Source: Alcanivorax limicola (lineage in GTDB: Bacteria > Pseudomonadota > Gammaproteobacteria > Pseudomonadales > Alcanivoracaceae). Taken from it: 64,000 bases of DNA. Positions within the stretch are counted from its first letter, which is position 1, and each line of letters begins with the position of its first letter. The translations under genes were made by a program, and so were the position numbers. The notes under the pieces were generated by a model. It worked only from the letters and a program-made list of their open reading frames with translations. It was not told where the DNA came from and did no database searches. Positions 56,775 to 64,000 of the stretch are shown here, piece by piece. The stretch spans positions 744,001 to 808,000 of the forward strand of contig NZ_JAIOUB010000002.1 in the NCBI RefSeq assembly GCF_019931215.1, written 5' to 3'.

Positions 56775-57317
56775 ATGCAACGTCTGATTCTGACCCGTCT
56801 GCTGGCATGCAGTGCCGCGCTTCTGTTATGTGCGGCGTCGGCGCTGGCGGCGGAAGACATCACGCTGGAATGGGATGACATGATCCCTCCCGGCTGGCCG
56901 CCGCCAGAGCTGTTTGAGGGCGTCAACCTGGATGAGCTGGAGGATGACGATCCGGAAGCGATCGAGTTCTTTGCCCAGATCGAGGCCCTGTGGGACGAAG
57001 CACCGATGGTGGAATCCCTGGACGGCAAGCGCGTGCGTTTGCCGGGCTATGCGATTCCGCTGGAGGGCGACAGTCGCACGGTGACCAGTTTCCTGCTGGT
57101 ACCGTATTTCGGCGCCTGCATTCATGTGCCGCCGCCGCCGCGTAACCAGACCGTGCTGGTGAACATGGCCGAGGGCAAAAGTGCCCGCATTCGCTATGCC
57201 TTCTTCACGGTCTGGGTGACCGGCACCATGACCGTGGAGACCAGCGAAACGGATCTGGCACTGACGGGGTACACCATCACTGCCGACAAGGTAGAACCCT
57301 ACGAGTTGGATGAGTGA
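56775..57317 (+). CDS. DUF3299-family secreted protein of the zinc operon
   Basis: This 180-residue protein has a signal peptide ending at ASALA-AED (about residue 26). DWDDMIPPGWP-like start LEWDDMIPPGW, KRVRLPGYAIPLEGD (about 85-99), FLLVPYFGACIHVPPPPRNQTVLV (about 106-129) and the C-terminal YTITADKVEPYE are DUF3299 features. The FGACIHVPPP cysteine-histidine pair may bind metal. DUF3299 proteins often accompany ZrgA-type transporters. ATG 56775 has GAGAGG about 10 bases upstream; the function is unknown. Confidence 0.82.
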   Translation: MQRLILTRLLACSAALLLCAASALAAEDITLEWDDMIPPGWPPPELFEGVNLDELEDDDPEAIEFFAQIEALWDEAPMVESLDGKRVRLPGYAIPLEGDSRTVTSFLLVPYFGACIHVPPPPRNQTVLVNMAEGKSARIRYAFFTVWVTGTMTVETSETDLALTGYTITADKVEPYELDE

Positions 57318-57347
57318 TGCCGGGTCTTTCCAGCGCCGGGTTCTGAC

Positions 57348-58085
57348 GTGACGTGGACACTCTGTCTGGCGCTGGTGGCCGCCTTCTTCGGTGGCGCACT
57401 GAATGCGGTGGCCGGGGGCGGTAGCTTCCTGACGTTGCCGGCGCTGCTGGCTGTCGGCGTGCCCCCGGTGGTGGCAAATGCCACCGGCACACTGGCGTTA
57501 CTGCCGGGGTATCTGGCCAGTTGCCTGGGCTACCGCCGGGAGCTGCGTCAGCTGGCGGGCCACTATCCACTGGGCCGCATCCTGCTGATCTCATTGATTG
57601 GCGGTGTGGCAGGCGCGCTGCTGCTGCTGGCAACTTCCAATACCTTCTTCCGGGCCCTGGTGCCCTGGCTATTGCTGCTGGCCACCCTGTTGTTTGTTGC
57701 CGCACCGGCAGTGCTGCAGCGCGCGGAGCGACTGTCAGCGGGCTGGTTGCTGCCCGGGCTGCTGTTGGTGGCTATCTATGGCGGCTATTTCAATGGCGGG
57801 TTGGGCATCATGCTCATGGCATTGTTTGCCCTGGTTGGCATGCGGTCGCTGCAGCAGGCCAATGCCCTCAAGAATCTGGTGTCGACCCTGCTGACGCTGG
57901 TGGCCGTGCTGGTGTATGGCGCCGGTGATGTCATTGACTGGCGCTATGGTGCGCCCATGATGGTAGCGGCGACACTGGGAGGCTATGCCGGCGCCTGGTG
58001 GGGCCGATATCTGCCGGATCAACTGTTGCGCCGGGGGATCATCGGCACGGGACTCGTGATGGCAGTGCTTTTCATGATTTACTGA
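57348..58085 (+). CDS. TauE/SafE-family membrane permease
   Basis: This 245-residue permease has seven to eight helices and the family halves GGALNAVAGGGSFLTLPALLAVGVPPVVANATGTLALLPGY (about 11-51) and GYFNGGLGIMLMALFALVGMRSLQQANALKNLVSTLL (about 144-180). Members export sulfoacetate, sulfite or other small anions. Translation starts at GTG 57348, since no ATG fits. It follows the DUF3299 gene by 30 bases, so it may be in the same transcript, but a link to zinc is not evident. Confidence 0.82.
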   Translation: MTWTLCLALVAAFFGGALNAVAGGGSFLTLPALLAVGVPPVVANATGTLALLPGYLASCLGYRRELRQLAGHYPLGRILLISLIGGVAGALLLLATSNTFFRALVPWLLLLATLLFVAAPAVLQRAERLSAGWLLPGLLLVAIYGGYFNGGLGIMLMALFALVGMRSLQQANALKNLVSTLLTLVAVLVYGAGDVIDWRYGAPMMVAATLGGYAGAWWGRYLPDQLLRRGIIGTGLVMAVLFMIY

Positions 58086-58089
58086 GTTG

Positions 58090-61000
58090 ATGCACCAGAT
58101 GCGATCAACCATCACGACACGGAGCATGTCTCGGATGCGCGCCTTCTTCACCCGACAGTTGTTGTCCAGCATGCCAATCCTGATCGTTCTGGGGTTGCTG
58201 TGCGGGGCCTGGGTGAGCTGGAACTGGTATCACCTGGGTGAGGACCTGCGTACGGAAATGAATACCCTGGCGGAACAGCGCGGCAGCCTGATCCGCAGCG
58301 CGCTGGATACGGCCGGTGAACAGGGTCAGCTGATGGGGGAGCTGATCGCCGCTGATCCGGCCGTGGCGTCCATCCTCGCCAGCGCAGAAAGTAAATTGCG
58401 TGAGACAGCGGGACAGGCCACGCTGGATGAAGAGCGGGCGCAGCTGACACGGCGTATCGCCACGCTCTGGTCGAAGCTGCAGGAAAAGGTGGGCCTTAAC
58501 CAACTGCATTTTTATCTGGCGCCGGAAGGCGTGGCATTGCTGCGGGCCCAGGCGCCGGATGCCTATGGTGATCACAATGGCTGGCAGCGGCCCATGGTGC
58601 GTGCGGTGTTTGCCGACGGGGTGGCGCGGCATGGCGTAGATCTGGGTACGCGCGCGTCCGGTGTCCGTGGGCTCGTGCCGATCACGGACGAGACGGGGCG
58701 TTTGCTTGCCGTCGTGGATGTCGGCATGGATACAGAAAAACTGTTGTCACGTCTGGCTGCTGATCTTGGCATCGGTATCGCGTTACTCGCCGACCTGCCG
58801 GGCCGAGCGCCGGATATTGTTGTGGGTGATCCGTTCCTCACGCCGGTTGCAGAGCACTTGCCTGCCCGGGATAGCGGATGGTGGGAGCCCAGTGATGACA
58901 AGCGCAAGTTCTTTGTCGCCCGTTCTGACATGCAGTTGTTTTCAGATGCTGCCGCACAGGAATCGACAGAGGCGGTGGTATCAGGATCGTTGATTGTCTG
59001 GAGTGATGAATCCCAGCGTTACACAACCATGCGCGCCCAGCGTCTGCGCACGACCTATGTCAGTGTGGTGTTGTTTCTGCTGCTGGCCATGGCGCTGGTG
59101 TGGGGGGTGCGCAATGTGCGGCAGTATATGGGTACGCGCATCAGAGATGCCAACACCATGCTGCGCGCCGAGCGGGACCTGTATGCGGGGGGCGCCGTTG
59201 CGGTGCTGGTCTGGCATGACGATGATCAGCGCAAGCTGGTCTATGTCTCCCCCAATGTGAAATCCCTGTTTGGCTATACCGATGAGCACATGACGGCTGC
59301 AGATTTCGAGTACGCCGAGTTGGTGCATCCGGATGATCACGAGCGCGTGGCGCGCCAGATCGAGGAGTCGCTGCAGCAACGGCTCACGAGCTGGGCAATG
59401 ACCTATCGCATTTTGCGCGCGGATGGCGCCGAACGCTGGCTTTACGATTTTACTCGTGCTGAATGGCGCGGCGGTAACGAGCTGGTCGGTTTGCGCAGCT
59501 ATGTCATCGATCAGACCGAGCACATCATCATGCAGCGCGATGTTGCTGCGCAGCGGCGGCGGCTGGACAGCCTGATGACCTCCGCACCGGCGGTCATTTA
59601 CAGCGCTGGCGCCCACGACCGCCAGATCACCTACATCAGCCCCAACTTCAACAGTCTGCTGGGTTACCGGATCAGTGACGAGATGCGTGACGTGCGTTGG
59701 TGGCGTGAGCGTGTCCATCCCGATGATCTCCCGGGCGTCAAGAATCTGGATTGGGAGGACTGGAACGGTGATCAGCACACGGGGATTTACCGTTTCCTAC
59801 ACGCAGACGGCACATGGCGTTGGCTTGAAGATCGCTGCCGTATCATCAGTGACGCCGATGGTGTGCCGCGGGAACGGGTGGGCAGCCTGGCCGATGTCAC
59901 CGAGCGGGTCTTTCTGGAGCAGCGTTTCAAGCATGAGCAGCAGCGCGCGATGCTCGCCCTTGCCGGGGCCAATCTGGGCTTGTGGGAGTGGCAACTGGAA
60001 AGCGATGAAATCATGTTCAATGAACGTTGGGCGGAAATGCTGGGCTACGCCCAGCATGAAGTGACACGTTCCATGCGTTCCAGCAACAAGATGGTACACC
60101 CCGAGGATCGTCCTCGGGTGCAGCAAGCGCTGATTGATCATCTGAAAGGGAACACGCCGGACTATCAGTGTGAATATCGCATGCAGCACAAAGCAGGGCA
60201 CTGGGTCTGGATTCTGGATCGGGGCCGCGTGGTGGAGCGAGATGCATCCGGGCGAGCCGTGCGCGCTGGCGGTACGCACCTGGACATCACGGAGCAGCAC
60301 GAAGCGCGCGAGCTGCTGCGCGAGAGCGAAGAAAAGTTTCGGTCACTCTACGAGTATGCGCCGATCGGGATCATGCTGAACCGTATGGACGACGGTCGCT
60401 TCCTGGAAGTGAATGACGCCATCCTGATGATGACGGGATACACCGAAGAGGCGCTGCTCAGCAAGAAATTCTGGGACCTGACGCCGGAGGAATTTGCTGA
60501 AGAAGAGGCGGCGTACTTTGAAGCCCTGCTGGGCTGCGGTGTGTATGGCCCGTATGAAAAAGAACTGATACATGCTGATGGCAGCCGATTGCCCGTGCAG
60601 GTCAATGGCACGCTTATTGTGGATCGCCACGGCGATGCCGTGGTCTGGACATTGGTGCAGGACATCAGTGAGCAGCGGCGGATGGAGCAGCTCAAGAACC
60701 AGTTCGTCTCCACGGTAAGCCACGAACTGCGCACGCCTTTGACCTCGATCAAGGGAGCGCTGGGCCTCGTCAGCGGCGGCGCCTTTGGTGCGCTGCCAGA
60801 GCAAGTGACACAGATGATCAACATTGCTGCCAAAAACAGCGAGCGGCTGACATTGTTGATCAATGACCTGCTGGATATCGAAAAAATAGCCGCCGGTAAC
60901 ATGCGTTTCGACATGCGGGAGCAGTCATTGGAGCCGTTGCTGCGGCAGGCACTGGAGAGCAACAAGGGCTACGCCGACGAATACAGTGTGACGTTGCGGC

Positions 61001-61833
61001 TGGATAATCAGGCCGGCGACCTGCTGGTGAACGTCGATACGGACCGATTTTTGCAAATCATGGCCAACCTGCTCTCCAATGCAGCGAAATTCTCGCCCGC
61101 TGGCGGTGAAGTGACGGTGATCGTGACAACACGGGAAGGGCAGGTGAGGGTGATGGTTCAGGATCAGGGCCCCGGTGTGCCAGAGCATTTCCGCAGCCAG
61201 ATATTCAACCGCTTCACCCAGGCGGACAGCTCCGATACGCGTTACAAGGGCGGTACCGGTCTGGGCCTGGCGATCACCCGTGAAATTATCGAGCACATGG
61301 GCGGCTATGTTGGCCTGGAGACGCGCCACCCGGATGCTGACGCAGAAAAGGTTGGCGCGCGCTTCTTTTTTGATCTGCCGTGCCGCTCCGCGGTGCACCC
61401 CCGGGCAGGGGACCAGGTGCTGGTGGTCGAAAGCCGACCGGATATGGCGATGCGGTTGGCAGCATTGCTGCATGACGCGGATTATGATGTCGATGTTGCC
61501 AGTGATGTCGACGCGGCGATGGCATGCCTGAAAGATTGCCGCTACGGCACGGTGGTTGTCAGCGACGCACTGCCGGATCAGGATGCCGCGAGTCTGCGGG
61601 CGTTCATTCACGAGGTGTGCGGCCGTGCCGGTGTTACGGTGATAGGCATCACGGCGACGACAACAAAAGGCAAATTGATTTTGGCGGTGGACGATATGAC
61701 ACTGTTGACAGAAGCAGGGCCCGAGGCCGTGAAGATGAAAGAGGCATCGGGCACCAGAACGCCCCGCGAGTATGATGACGGCACCTCCCTGCTGGTGTGC
61801 CTGCGCCGTGCCGCAGAAGAAAAGCCGTCATGA
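58090..61833 (+). CDS. Membrane hybrid sensor histidine kinase with four PAS domains
   Basis: This 1247-residue kinase (from ATG 58090) has two membrane helices (about 27-45 and 318-340) flanking a periplasmic sensor domain. Four PAS/PAC domains follow (about 365-480, 490-610, 620-745 and 747-870), then HisKA with the phospho-His motif SHELRTPLTSIKG (His878). The ATPase domain has NLLSNAAKFSP, DQGPGVP and GGTGLGLAI (about 975-1095). The C-terminal receiver-like domain (about 1110-1225) keeps SDALPD but lacks the acidic pair near its start, so it may be inactive. ATG 58135 with GGAG upstream is an alternative start. Confidence 0.9.
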   Translation: MHQMRSTITTRSMSRMRAFFTRQLLSSMPILIVLGLLCGAWVSWNWYHLGEDLRTEMNTLAEQRGSLIRSALDTAGEQGQLMGELIAADPAVASILASAESKLRETAGQATLDEERAQLTRRIATLWSKLQEKVGLNQLHFYLAPEGVALLRAQAPDAYGDHNGWQRPMVRAVFADGVARHGVDLGTRASGVRGLVPITDETGRLLAVVDVGMDTEKLLSRLAADLGIGIALLADLPGRAPDIVVGDPFLTPVAEHLPARDSGWWEPSDDKRKFFVARSDMQLFSDAAAQESTEAVVSGSLIVWSDESQRYTTMRAQRLRTTYVSVVLFLLLAMALVWGVRNVRQYMGTRIRDANTMLRAERDLYAGGAVAVLVWHDDDQRKLVYVSPNVKSLFGYTDEHMTAADFEYAELVHPDDHERVARQIEESLQQRLTSWAMTYRILRADGAERWLYDFTRAEWRGGNELVGLRSYVIDQTEHIIMQRDVAAQRRRLDSLMTSAPAVIYSAGAHDRQITYISPNFNSLLGYRISDEMRDVRWWRERVHPDDLPGVKNLDWEDWNGDQHTGIYRFLHADGTWRWLEDRCRIISDADGVPRERVGSLADVTERVFLEQRFKHEQQRAMLALAGANLGLWEWQLESDEIMFNERWAEMLGYAQHEVTRSMRSSNKMVHPEDRPRVQQALIDHLKGNTPDYQCEYRMQHKAGHWVWILDRGRVVERDASGRAVRAGGTHLDITEQHEARELLRESEEKFRSLYEYAPIGIMLNRMDDGRFLEVNDAILMMTGYTEEALLSKKFWDLTPEEFAEEEAAYFEALLGCGVYGPYEKELIHADGSRLPVQVNGTLIVDRHGDAVVWTLVQDISEQRRMEQLKNQFVSTVSHELRTPLTSIKGALGLVSGGAFGALPEQVTQMINIAAKNSERLTLLINDLLDIEKIAAGNMRFDMREQSLEPLLRQALESNKGYADEYSVTLRLDNQAGDLLVNVDTDRFLQIMANLLSNAAKFSPAGGEVTVIVTTREGQVRVMVQDQGPGVPEHFRSQIFNRFTQADSSDTRYKGGTGLGLAITREIIEHMGGYVGLETRHPDADAEKVGARFFFDLPCRSAVHPRAGDQVLVVESRPDMAMRLAALLHDADYDVDVASDVDAAMACLKDCRYGTVVVSDALPDQDAASLRAFIHEVCGRAGVTVIGITATTTKGKLILAVDDMTLLTEAGPEAVKMKEASGTRTPREYDDGTSLLVCLRRAAEEKPS

Positions 61834-61867
61834 CAAGATACGCAGATCGAATGCTGGAGCTGACTGA

Positions 61868-62254
61868 ATGAGTGAACTGAAGCGTGTTCTCTATGTGGAA
61901 GACGAACCGGACATCCGCGCAGTGGCCGAGTTGGCCCTGGGCGCCGTGGGTGGTTTCGAGTTGTGCACCTGTGAAAGCGGCGAGCAGGCAGTGCGTGAAG
62001 CAGTGGCGTTTGCACCGGACCTGATGATTCTTGATGTGATGATGCCGGGCATGGACGGCCCGAGCACGTTGCGCGCATTGCGCGCGATGCCGGAAATGGC
62101 CGGCGTGCCTGCTATCTTTATGACGGCCAAGGTGCAGCCTGAGGAGGTCAAGCAACTGTTGGCACTGGGGGCACTGGAAGTGATTCCCAAACCCTTCGAC
62201 CCGATGACCCTGGCGCAGCGGGTGATGACGGTGTGGGAGCGGCGTGATTCGTAA
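61868..62254 (+). CDS. Single-domain response regulator
   Basis: This 128-residue CheY-like receiver has the acidic pair YVEDEPDIR (about 9-17), the phospho-aspartate in LMILDVMMPGMDG (Asp about residue 56) and the lysine in VIPKPFDP. There is no output domain, so it works by protein contact or phosphotransfer. It lies 34 bases after the hybrid kinase and is probably its target or a relay partner. The second, similar regulator follows after 33 bases. Confidence 0.92.
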   Translation: MSELKRVLYVEDEPDIRAVAELALGAVGGFELCTCESGEQAVREAVAFAPDLMILDVMMPGMDGPSTLRALRAMPEMAGVPAIFMTAKVQPEEVKQLLALGALEVIPKPFDPMTLAQRVMTVWERRDS

Positions 62255-62287
62255 TGTACAGCTGGAAAAAAGCCGGGAGAACACGTC

Positions 62288-62671
62288 TTGACGGCAGGAC
62301 AGATTTTACTGGTTGAGGATGATCCTCTGGTGGGCGAACTGCTGGATTATCTCCTCAAACGGGAAGGTTTTGGTGTGTTGTGGGCTCGGGATGGCCGGGC
62401 GGCACAGCGCGCCATCGCAGAGAGTGACGGTTTTATTGCGGCAATTCTTGATGTGATGCTGCCGTATGTCGACGGCTATTCGCTGGTGGAGCAGTTGCGG
62501 GAGCATACCGCGCTCAGTGACATTCCAGTGCTGATGCTGACAGCTCGGGCGCAAGAGCAGGACGTGGTGAGAGCCCTTGAGCTGGGTGCCGATGATTACC
62601 TGGTAAAACCGTTCCAGCCCGGCGAGCTCACGGCCCGTTTGCGTCGCCTGATACGCAGGCGGCCGCGATGA
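62288..62671 (+). CDS. Second single-domain response regulator
   Basis: This 127-residue receiver has LVEDDPLVGELL (about 8-19), the phospho-aspartate in AAILDVMLPYVDG (Asp about residue 54), LTARAQEQD and the lysine in YLVKPFQPGEL (about 107-117). It begins at TTG 62288 with GGGAG 9 bases upstream, and no ATG fits. The C-terminal LRRLIRRRPR is basic, but too short for a DNA-binding domain. The last codons overlap the next gene by 4 bases, linking it to the outer-membrane barrel gene. Confidence 0.88.
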   Translation: MTAGQILLVEDDPLVGELLDYLLKREGFGVLWARDGRAAQRAIAESDGFIAAILDVMLPYVDGYSLVEQLREHTALSDIPVLMLTARAQEQDVVRALELGADDYLVKPFQPGELTARLRRLIRRRPR

Positions 62672-63906
62672 TACGCCCTCTGATACTCGCGCTGATGCTC
62701 GTCGCCACATTCCCCGCACAGGCCTGGGAGGCGGAAGTGCGGCGGTCATTGGAGAACCATGATATTCCCCGCGCCCAGGCGCAAGTCGATGCCGTGTTGC
62801 GAGCGTTGCCCCAAGACAGGGCTGCGCTGCTATGGCAAGCACGGCTGAATGCCATGAGCGGTAATCATGCGCTGGCCCGGCAACAGTTCGATGACCTGCT
62901 CCGTCTGGACCCGAACAACGTCGATGTCCGCTTCGCCTCTGCCCAGCAATATGCCTGGCAGGGTGATGTGCCCCGGGCCATTCAGGAGGCAGAAAACGCC
63001 CGCACGCTGGCGCCGGATTACGCGGCGGTATGGGCGTTTGAATTGCAGCTTGCCATGACGCACGCACGCTCCGCCGATGACCCTGACGCGGCCGCCGCTT
63101 ATCGGCGCCGCCATCTCGAAGCTCAGGCTGCCGTGCCGGACGTCGCCGCCCAGTATCCGGCAGAGCCGATGCAACCGTTCAGCTGGCGCGGCCGGCGCAT
63201 GCTGGAGATCGGCTATGACGAGGATTATCTCAGCAACGGGCTGAGTGACTGGCGCGGGGCGGATGTGGCGCTGCAGTGGCAGGATTCCCGGGACCGTCTC
63301 TGGTATAGCCGTTTGCGCAATACTTCCCGGTTCGATCAGACAGACAATGAGTATAACGCTGGCGTCTACGTGCCCATGGGAAACCGGCGCCAGCTTCAGC
63401 TGGATGCAACCTACAGCCCCACGGCGCGCATTCGCCCGGAGTGGTCGGCCTATGCGGGCTTTTACCTGATGCCCCGGGATCGCTGGGGGCTTCAGCCGGG
63501 CATCCGCCGCACCCACTATGACGAGAGCGATTCCACGACAGCGAGTCTTCTGGTGGAGCATTACCGGGCGTCCTGGCGCTACGCCTACACCTTCTTTCTC
63601 ACGCAACTGGATGGCGGCGGCAGCGGCGCTGCGCATGTTGTGGACTTGCGCCGTTATTACCGCGACCTCAGCCATGTTGGTGTTGGCCTCGGCGTCGGTC
63701 GGGACATTGAATCCACGCCGCTGGGGCAGCAGATCACCGACGTGCTGGGCGTGTCGGTATTTGGTGAGCACTTTCTTGATAACAGCTGGCTCGATAACAG
63801 CTGGCTCGGCCCCGACTGGAGCGTCACCTGGCGTATAGCCTTTACTGAACAAGGGGATGCTTATGACCGCATTGGCTGGCGGCTGGGTCTCCGCTATCGC
63901 TTCTGA
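62668..63906 (+). CDS. TPR-containing YaiO-family outer-membrane beta-barrel protein
   Basis: This 412-residue protein has a signal peptide (about 1-19), then TPR-like helices (about 30-130, e.g. ALARQQFDDLLRLDPNNVDVRFASAQQYAWQGD), and a C-terminal beta-barrel (about 170-412). It ends in GWRLGLRYRF with a terminal phenylalanine. The barrel strands and the layout fit YaiO-like proteins. It contains an internal tandem DNSWLDNSWLG (about 372-382). It is coupled to the response regulator by an ATGA overlap. The role is probably polysaccharide or envelope-related (inference). Confidence 0.8.
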   Translation: MIRPLILALMLVATFPAQAWEAEVRRSLENHDIPRAQAQVDAVLRALPQDRAALLWQARLNAMSGNHALARQQFDDLLRLDPNNVDVRFASAQQYAWQGDVPRAIQEAENARTLAPDYAAVWAFELQLAMTHARSADDPDAAAAYRRRHLEAQAAVPDVAAQYPAEPMQPFSWRGRRMLEIGYDEDYLSNGLSDWRGADVALQWQDSRDRLWYSRLRNTSRFDQTDNEYNAGVYVPMGNRRQLQLDATYSPTARIRPEWSAYAGFYLMPRDRWGLQPGIRRTHYDESDSTTASLLVEHYRASWRYAYTFFLTQLDGGGSGAAHVVDLRRYYRDLSHVGVGLGVGRDIESTPLGQQITDVLGVSVFGEHFLDNSWLDNSWLGPDWSVTWRIAFTEQGDAYDRIGWRLGLRYRF

Positions 63907-64000
63907 TCCAGCGTTGCTGGCGGTGGTACTGCTGGCGCTGGGGTTGCTGCTGACAACCACGCTGATGCTGCTGGGCACGCTATTGCTCAGCCGCCATCAC
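63863..64000 (+). CDS. Membrane protein, 3'-truncated by the window edge
   Basis: The reading frame from ATG 63863 is open to the end of the window (46 codons). It encodes MTALAGGWVSAIASDPALL followed by a strongly hydrophobic helix and SRHH. A GGGG run 6 bases before the ATG is a good ribosome-binding site. It overlaps the YaiO-like gene by 44 bases in another frame, suggesting coupling. The family cannot be told from the fragment; a membrane-bound enzyme of envelope polysaccharide synthesis is one possibility. Confidence 0.65.
   Translation, partial: MTALAGGWVSAIASDPALLAVVLLALGLLLTTTLMLLGTLLLSRHH

Overview
The window is a GC-rich chromosomal segment of a gammaproteobacterium, probably near Pseudomonas or Alcanivorax and relatives. 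This is inferred from the gltD-hemE order, a bioBFHCD operon carrying bioH and bioC, a long-form leuA, a YbiT-type ABC-F protein, a CueR/CopA pair and a fatty-acid-type operator before an acyl-CoA dehydrogenase. Genes are densely packed on both strands. I found no tRNA, rRNA, insertion sequence, integrase or CRISPR array. No gene-free stretch reaches 300 bases; the longest are about 280 bases (18853-19131, cold-shock leader) and 250 bases (48428-48677, lrp-type/leuA divergent region).

Layout. 1-9.2 kb is mostly housekeeping: a truncated gltD, hemE, an acetoacetate-decarboxylase-like protein with a hotdog thioesterase, a polysaccharide deacetylase, a Bax-like glucosaminidase, phhB, a lipoprotein, an acyl-CoA dehydrogenase, a ComB-type phosphatase and a small predicted outer-membrane protein. 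9.2-14.8 kb holds comF divergent from the biotin operon bioB-bioF-bioH-bioC-bioD, which has a clear sigma-70 promoter. 14.8-22.3 kb holds an NAD(P)-dependent reductase, a dienelactone-hydrolase-like protein, a YbiT-like ABC-F ATPase, a cold-shock protein with a long leader and terminator, an OmpA-domain protein, a flavodoxin-like protein and an SLC13-type permease.

22.2-41.0 kb is a copper (or copper/silver) homeostasis island and the most interesting part. It contains copA-cueR with a recognisable CueR operator. A forward operon encodes a small Cys/His-rich secreted protein, a lipoprotein outer-membrane factor with a His-rich tail, a Tat-exported multicopper oxidase and a DUF411/CopG-like protein. 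A nine-gene reverse operon encodes a small secreted protein, CusC-, CusB- and CusA-like efflux subunits (the pump is unusually long), an ethylbenzene-dehydrogenase-type haem-binding-domain protein, a DUF2231-like membrane protein, a second Cu-type P-ATPase with a degenerate metal-binding domain, a small periplasmic helical protein and a DUF2933 protein. Together they would pump Cu(I) out of the cytosol, oxidise or bind it in the periplasm and expel it across the outer membrane. The haem-type and DUF2231 proteins suggest an added redox step.

41.0-53.9 kb carries an esterase, small lipoproteins, a phoD plus acid-phosphatase-like lipoprotein pair, a PhaC-like hydrolase, an Lrp/AsnC regulator divergent from leuA, a glutamine amidotransferase, a YbaY-domain lipoprotein, mtgA and a lipoprotein hydrolase. 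From 54.0 kb to the end all genes run forward. A ZrgA-type zinc operon (DUF2796, ABC ATPase, FtsX-like permease, DUF3299) stands behind a perfect Zur-like palindrome. It is followed by a TauE-like permease and then a signalling cluster: a four-PAS hybrid kinase, two single-domain response regulators, a YaiO-type outer-membrane barrel and a truncated membrane protein.
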